From positions 1-17,537 of the forward strand of contig CAZFQG010000135.1 in NCBI GenBank assembly GCA_964520785.1: a stretch of 17,537 nt of DNA, given 5' to 3'. Source of the stretch: CAZFQG01 sp964520785. Lineage in GTDB: Bacteria > Planctomycetota > Planctomycetia > Pirellulales > Thermoguttaceae. The position numbers and the translations under genes are program-made. The notes under the pieces are model-generated. The model worked only from the letters and a program-made list of their open reading frames with translations, was not told the origin of the DNA and did not search any database. Positions 15,669 to 17,537 of this stretch are shown here, in pieces (the first letter of the stretch is position 1; each line of letters opens with the position of its first letter).

Positions 15669-15822
15669 AGCAGCCCGTTGAAAAACGCGCTGCGCGCGAA
15701 ACAGGAGGTTTCCCACAAATCCGTTGATTTGAGGAATCAGCGGATATGCGCTCGATGTGGCCTCTCGGGCCACATCGAGCGAGATTGAAGGAGTCCCGGA
15801 TGGACTTTTTCGACAGCCTGCT
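15669..15822. repeat. Compact hairpin-array element with terminal inverted repeats
   Basis: The left end AGCAGCCCGTTGAAAAA (15669-15685) and the right end TTTTTCGACAGCCTGCT (15806-15822) are imperfect inverted copies (14 of 17 pair exactly, and one more as G-U in RNA). Inside lie three hairpins, each with a 5-nt loop: 5-bp stem 15698-15712, 11-bp stem with one G-T pair 15719-15745, and perfect 14-bp stem 15749-15781. No open transposase gene and no clear target-site duplication are seen. It may be a MITE-like non-autonomous element or a structured RNA with a closing stem. The sequence shows the structure; the function is inference. Confidence 0.6.
15749..15781. repeat. Perfect 14-bp inverted repeat
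   Basis: Arms at 15749-15762 (CGCTCGATGTGGCC) and 15768-15781 (GGCCACATCGAGCG) with loop TCTCG. This is the strongest hairpin in the window. No T-run follows on either strand, so it does not look like a standard intrinsic terminator, though it could still halt or stabilise the operon transcript. Confidence 0.9.
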
Positions 15823-15891
15823 GGAATGGAATACCGTCCGCCCGAGCGGGGACGGCTTGAAGTATCATCCGGATAATGGAGGAACCAAACG

Positions 15892-16569
15892 ATGCGATTT
15901 CGAGACCGAACCGATGCCGGTCGCCGTCTTGCCGCGTTGCTGGAGGAACAAGGCTTCGAGAAGGATGCCGTCGCGCTGGCCCTGCCGCGCGGAGGTGTCG
16001 CCGTGGCATATCCCCTGGCGAAGGCGCTCGGCCTGAAATTGGAGCCGTTCGTCGTGCGGAAAGTCGGCGCGCCTCGTCAGGAGGAGTTGGCCATGGGAGC
16101 CGTAGCGGGTGGAGGAATCACCGTCCGCAACGAGGACGTTGTCCGTCTGCTCGGAGTTTCGGAGGCGGAATTCGAGAAGCGAGCCGAATCTCAGAGGAAG
16201 GAAGTCCGGCGGCGCGAGATGCTGTACCGGGAAGGGCTCCCTCCACTGGAGCTGGAAGGGCGGTGTCTCATTCTCGTCGACGATGGGCTCGCCACCGGAG
16301 CGTCCATGAAGGCGGCCGTCGAGGCGGCGCGCAAGGCGCGCCCCACGGGATTGTCCGTCGCCGTTCCCGTCGCGGCACGAAGCACGGCCGAGGAATTCCG
16401 GACCATGCTTCGAAATCCCGGCGAGGCCTTCGCCAGCCTCCTTGAACCGTGCCGTTTCGGTAGTGTCGGGCAATGGTATGAGGATTTCGATCAGGTGGAA
16501 GACGAAAAGGTGCGCGAGCTGCTGAATGATCTTCGTGAGTCCGCGAACATGCCCGACCGGCGTTCCTGA
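15892..16569 (+). CDS. Phosphoribosyltransferase-fold protein
   Basis: A 225-residue cytosolic member of the type I phosphoribosyltransferase family. The PRPP-binding loop is LILVDDGLATGASM (D130/D131, T135-G136-A137), and an RKVGAP segment near residue 56 fits the pyrophosphate-contact loop. LPRGGVAVA near residue 31 is typical of the uncharacterised subgroup sometimes fused to or beside hydrolases. The hood region does not let me name a base substrate, so purine, pyrimidine or a non-nucleotide role are all possible. GGAGG lies about 9 bases before ATG. It starts 69 bases after the hairpin element. Whether it shares a transcript with the signalling operon is not clear. Confidence 0.88.
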   Translation: MRFRDRTDAGRRLAALLEEQGFEKDAVALALPRGGVAVAYPLAKALGLKLEPFVVRKVGAPRQEELAMGAVAGGGITVRNEDVVRLLGVSEAEFEKRAESQRKEVRRREMLYREGLPPLELEGRCLILVDDGLATGASMKAAVEAARKARPTGLSVAVPVAARSTAEEFRTMLRNPGEAFASLLEPCRFGSVGQWYEDFDQVEDEKVRELLNDLRESANMPDRRS

Positions 16570-16734
16570 GCGCGGCCGGCGCCAGATCATCGAGGCCGAC
16601 CATTTCGGGTCTTTCCACTCGTCGGCTCAAATTCGTCTCTTCCCCCCTTCGATCAAACAGAATGTCCATCGGCGAGAATCACTTGCCAGGGCGTTATTCC
16701 ACTCGCGGCCGCTACCCTCCGGAACTCAAACGCG

Positions 16735-16762
16735 TTGACTCCCACCGGTGACCACCTAGAAT
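16735..16762 (+). promoter_or_regulatory. Sigma-70-type promoter for the flavin-binding protein gene
   Basis: TTGACT (16735-16740, 5/6) and TAGAAT (16757-16762, 5/6) with a 16-base spacer, the best promoter match in the window. Transcription would start near 16769, giving a leader of about 90 bases before the gene at 16861. The remaining bases between 16570 and 16860 hold nothing recognisable. Confidence 0.55.
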
Positions 16763-16860
16763 TCGAAATGCGGACGCCGCCGGTCGCCCATCAATTGGCG
16801 TCCGAGGCCGATTCGGCCAACGGCGGAATTCACCACCTCGACAACTTGGAGACAATATCA

Positions 16861-17250
16861 ATGAGTCTGAACGAATACTTCGAGAATCACGATGGGTTAG
16901 GGGTCTTGGCTACGGCGGACGCGGAAGGTCGTGTCGATATTGCCGTTTATGCCAGACCGCACTTCTCCAACGGCGCCGACGATGAGGTTGCGTTCATCAT
17001 GAACGGTCATCTCAGTCACGCGAACCTGCAGTCGAACCCCCGAGCCGCGTACCTGTTCCGAGAAAACGGGGGAGGATATGAAGGGAAGCGTCTCTACCTC
17101 ACGAAATTGCGGGAAGAGACCGACGAAGAGCGTATCGCCGCGTTCCGCCGCAGGTGTACGGCGGAGGAATGCGACGACGAAAACGCGAAGAAAAAGCAGT
17201 TTTTGGTTCACTTTAGCATAGACAGGGTTCGGCCGCTCATCGGAGACTGA
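16861..17250 (+). CDS. Pyridoxamine 5'-phosphate oxidase-like flavin-binding protein
   Basis: A small 129-residue split-barrel protein of the PNPOx-like superfamily, expected to bind FMN or a related cofactor as a dimer. Family features are HDGLGVLATADAEGRVDIAVYARP at the N-terminus (residues 10-33), a strand DEVAFIMNGHLSHANLQSNPRAAYLF with the usual S/N-rich turn, then GKRLYLTK. The C-terminal third is charged and ends in a VHFSIDRVRPL strand. The frame is open 42 codons further upstream, but that stretch contains the promoter and lacks homology; ATG at 16861 has GGAG 9 bases before it. Substrate and partner are unknown. Close relatives are usually annotated only as pyridoxamine-phosphate-oxidase family proteins. 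Confidence 0.85.
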   Translation: MSLNEYFENHDGLGVLATADAEGRVDIAVYARPHFSNGADDEVAFIMNGHLSHANLQSNPRAAYLFRENGGGYEGKRLYLTKLREETDEERIAAFRRRCTAEECDDENAKKKQFLVHFSIDRVRPLIGD

Positions 17251-17315
17251 CTTGGCCCTGGTCCATCGAAGGCGCACTCGAAGCGGTTTTGGCGAAGAAA
17301 TCCGCGGATGATGGG

Positions 17316-17345
17316 TTGGCAACACCTCCCGGGGTGGTTTAGACT
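17316..17345 (+). promoter_or_regulatory. Candidate promoter of the FAD-binding oxidoreductase gene
   Basis: TTGGCA (17316-17321, 5/6) and TAGACT (17340-17345, 4/6) are separated by 18 bases. Transcription would start about 15 bases before the ATG, just ahead of the GGAGG ribosome binding site at 17353-17357. The spacer holds an imperfect GC-rich inverted repeat, which could be an operator. Moderate support. Confidence 0.35.
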
Positions 17346-17366
17346 GGGGATTGGAGGATACCCGCC

Positions 17367-17537
17367 ATGAGAATCGCCGTTGTCGGCACTGGAATCAGCG
17401 GAATGCTTGCGGCTCGGCTGCTTTCGGGTGCGCACGAGGTACATGTTTTTGAAGCGGCTGACTACGTCGGGGGTCATACGAACACGGTTTCGTTAGATAT
17501 CTTCGGGAAATCATACGCGTTGGACACCGGTTTCATG
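17367..17537 (+). CDS. FAD/NAD(P)-binding oxidoreductase, N-terminal fragment
   Basis: The first 57 codons of a flavoprotein of the amine-oxidase-like NAD(P)-binding family, cut by the right edge. The N-terminal dinucleotide-binding fold is clear: AVVGTGISGMLAARLL (GxGxxG at G7, G9, G12), an acidic end of the second strand (VFEAADYVGGHTNT, with the GGHT motif common in this family), and YALDTGFM. GGAGG lies 9 bases upstream of the ATG. The remaining domains that would set the substrate class are outside the window. Confidence 0.9.
   Translation, partial: MRIAVVGTGISGMLAARLLSGAHEVHVFEAADYVGGHTNTVSLDIFGKSYALDTGFM

Noticed and set aside
15749..15781. Rho-independent terminator of the signalling operon
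   Set aside because: The stem is strong, but no T-run follows it on either strand and it is about 130 bases past the last stop codon.
15800..16036. 78-codon frame starting MDFFDSLLEW with an ideal AAGGAG ribosome binding site
   Set aside because: It starts inside the inverted-repeat end of the hairpin element and runs about 145 bases into the phosphoribosyltransferase in another frame, with no family features. A short leader peptide cannot be excluded.
16735..16860. Extended N-terminus of the pyridoxamine-phosphate-oxidase-like protein
   Set aside because: The extension begins at the -35 box of a good promoter and shows no family similarity; ATG 16861 has a ribosome binding site and the family N-terminus.

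Overview
The window looks like chromosomal DNA of a GC-rich, Gram-negative-type bacterium, most likely a member of the Planctomycetota or a relative in the PVC group. This rests on gene content: a secreted formylglycine sulfatase beside a secreted DUF1080 (3-keto-disaccharide hydrolase type) protein, a secreted SH3b protein, and PocR/PAS/GAF kinases with chains of stand-alone receivers. No rRNA, tRNA, CRISPR array or transposase gene was seen. The phylum call is inference.

Layout. Everything left of about 8.0 kb is on the minus strand and everything right of about 8.45 kb is on the plus strand, so one divergent intergenic region (7992-8488) splits the window. Read in transcription order, the minus block is: rubrerythrin, mnmA (tRNA 2-thiouridylase, 2 bases after rubrerythrin), a DUF1080 protein, a sulfatase, a 310-base gap, an SH3b-repeat secreted protein, citrate synthase (gltA), and an aldo/keto reductase with a C-terminal 4Fe-4S motif that runs off the left edge.

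The plus block opens with a signalling operon. A 1612-residue soluble sensor histidine kinase (REC-PAS-PocR-PAS-GAF-PAS-GAF-PAS-PAS-HisKA-HATPase) overlaps by 4 bases the first of four stand-alone response regulators. The four regulators alternate in type (A-B-A'-B'), which indicates duplication of a two-gene block. None has a DNA-binding or enzymatic output domain. The first has a four-cysteine tail that the third lacks. The kinase probably integrates several cytosolic signals (PocR and cysteine-containing GAF modules) and passes phosphate to a branched set of receivers, whose targets are not in this window.

Behind the fourth regulator lies a compact structured element (15669-15822). Imperfect 17-base terminal inverted repeats enclose three hairpins, each with a 5-nt loop. 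It could be a non-autonomous mobile element or a structured RNA, and is the least explained part of the window. Then come a phosphoribosyltransferase, a small pyridoxamine-phosphate-oxidase-like flavin protein with a good sigma-70-type promoter, and the first 57 codons of an FAD/NAD(P)-binding oxidoreductase cut by the right edge.

All calls come from reading the sequence and from remembered family motifs. No database search or folding calculation was run.
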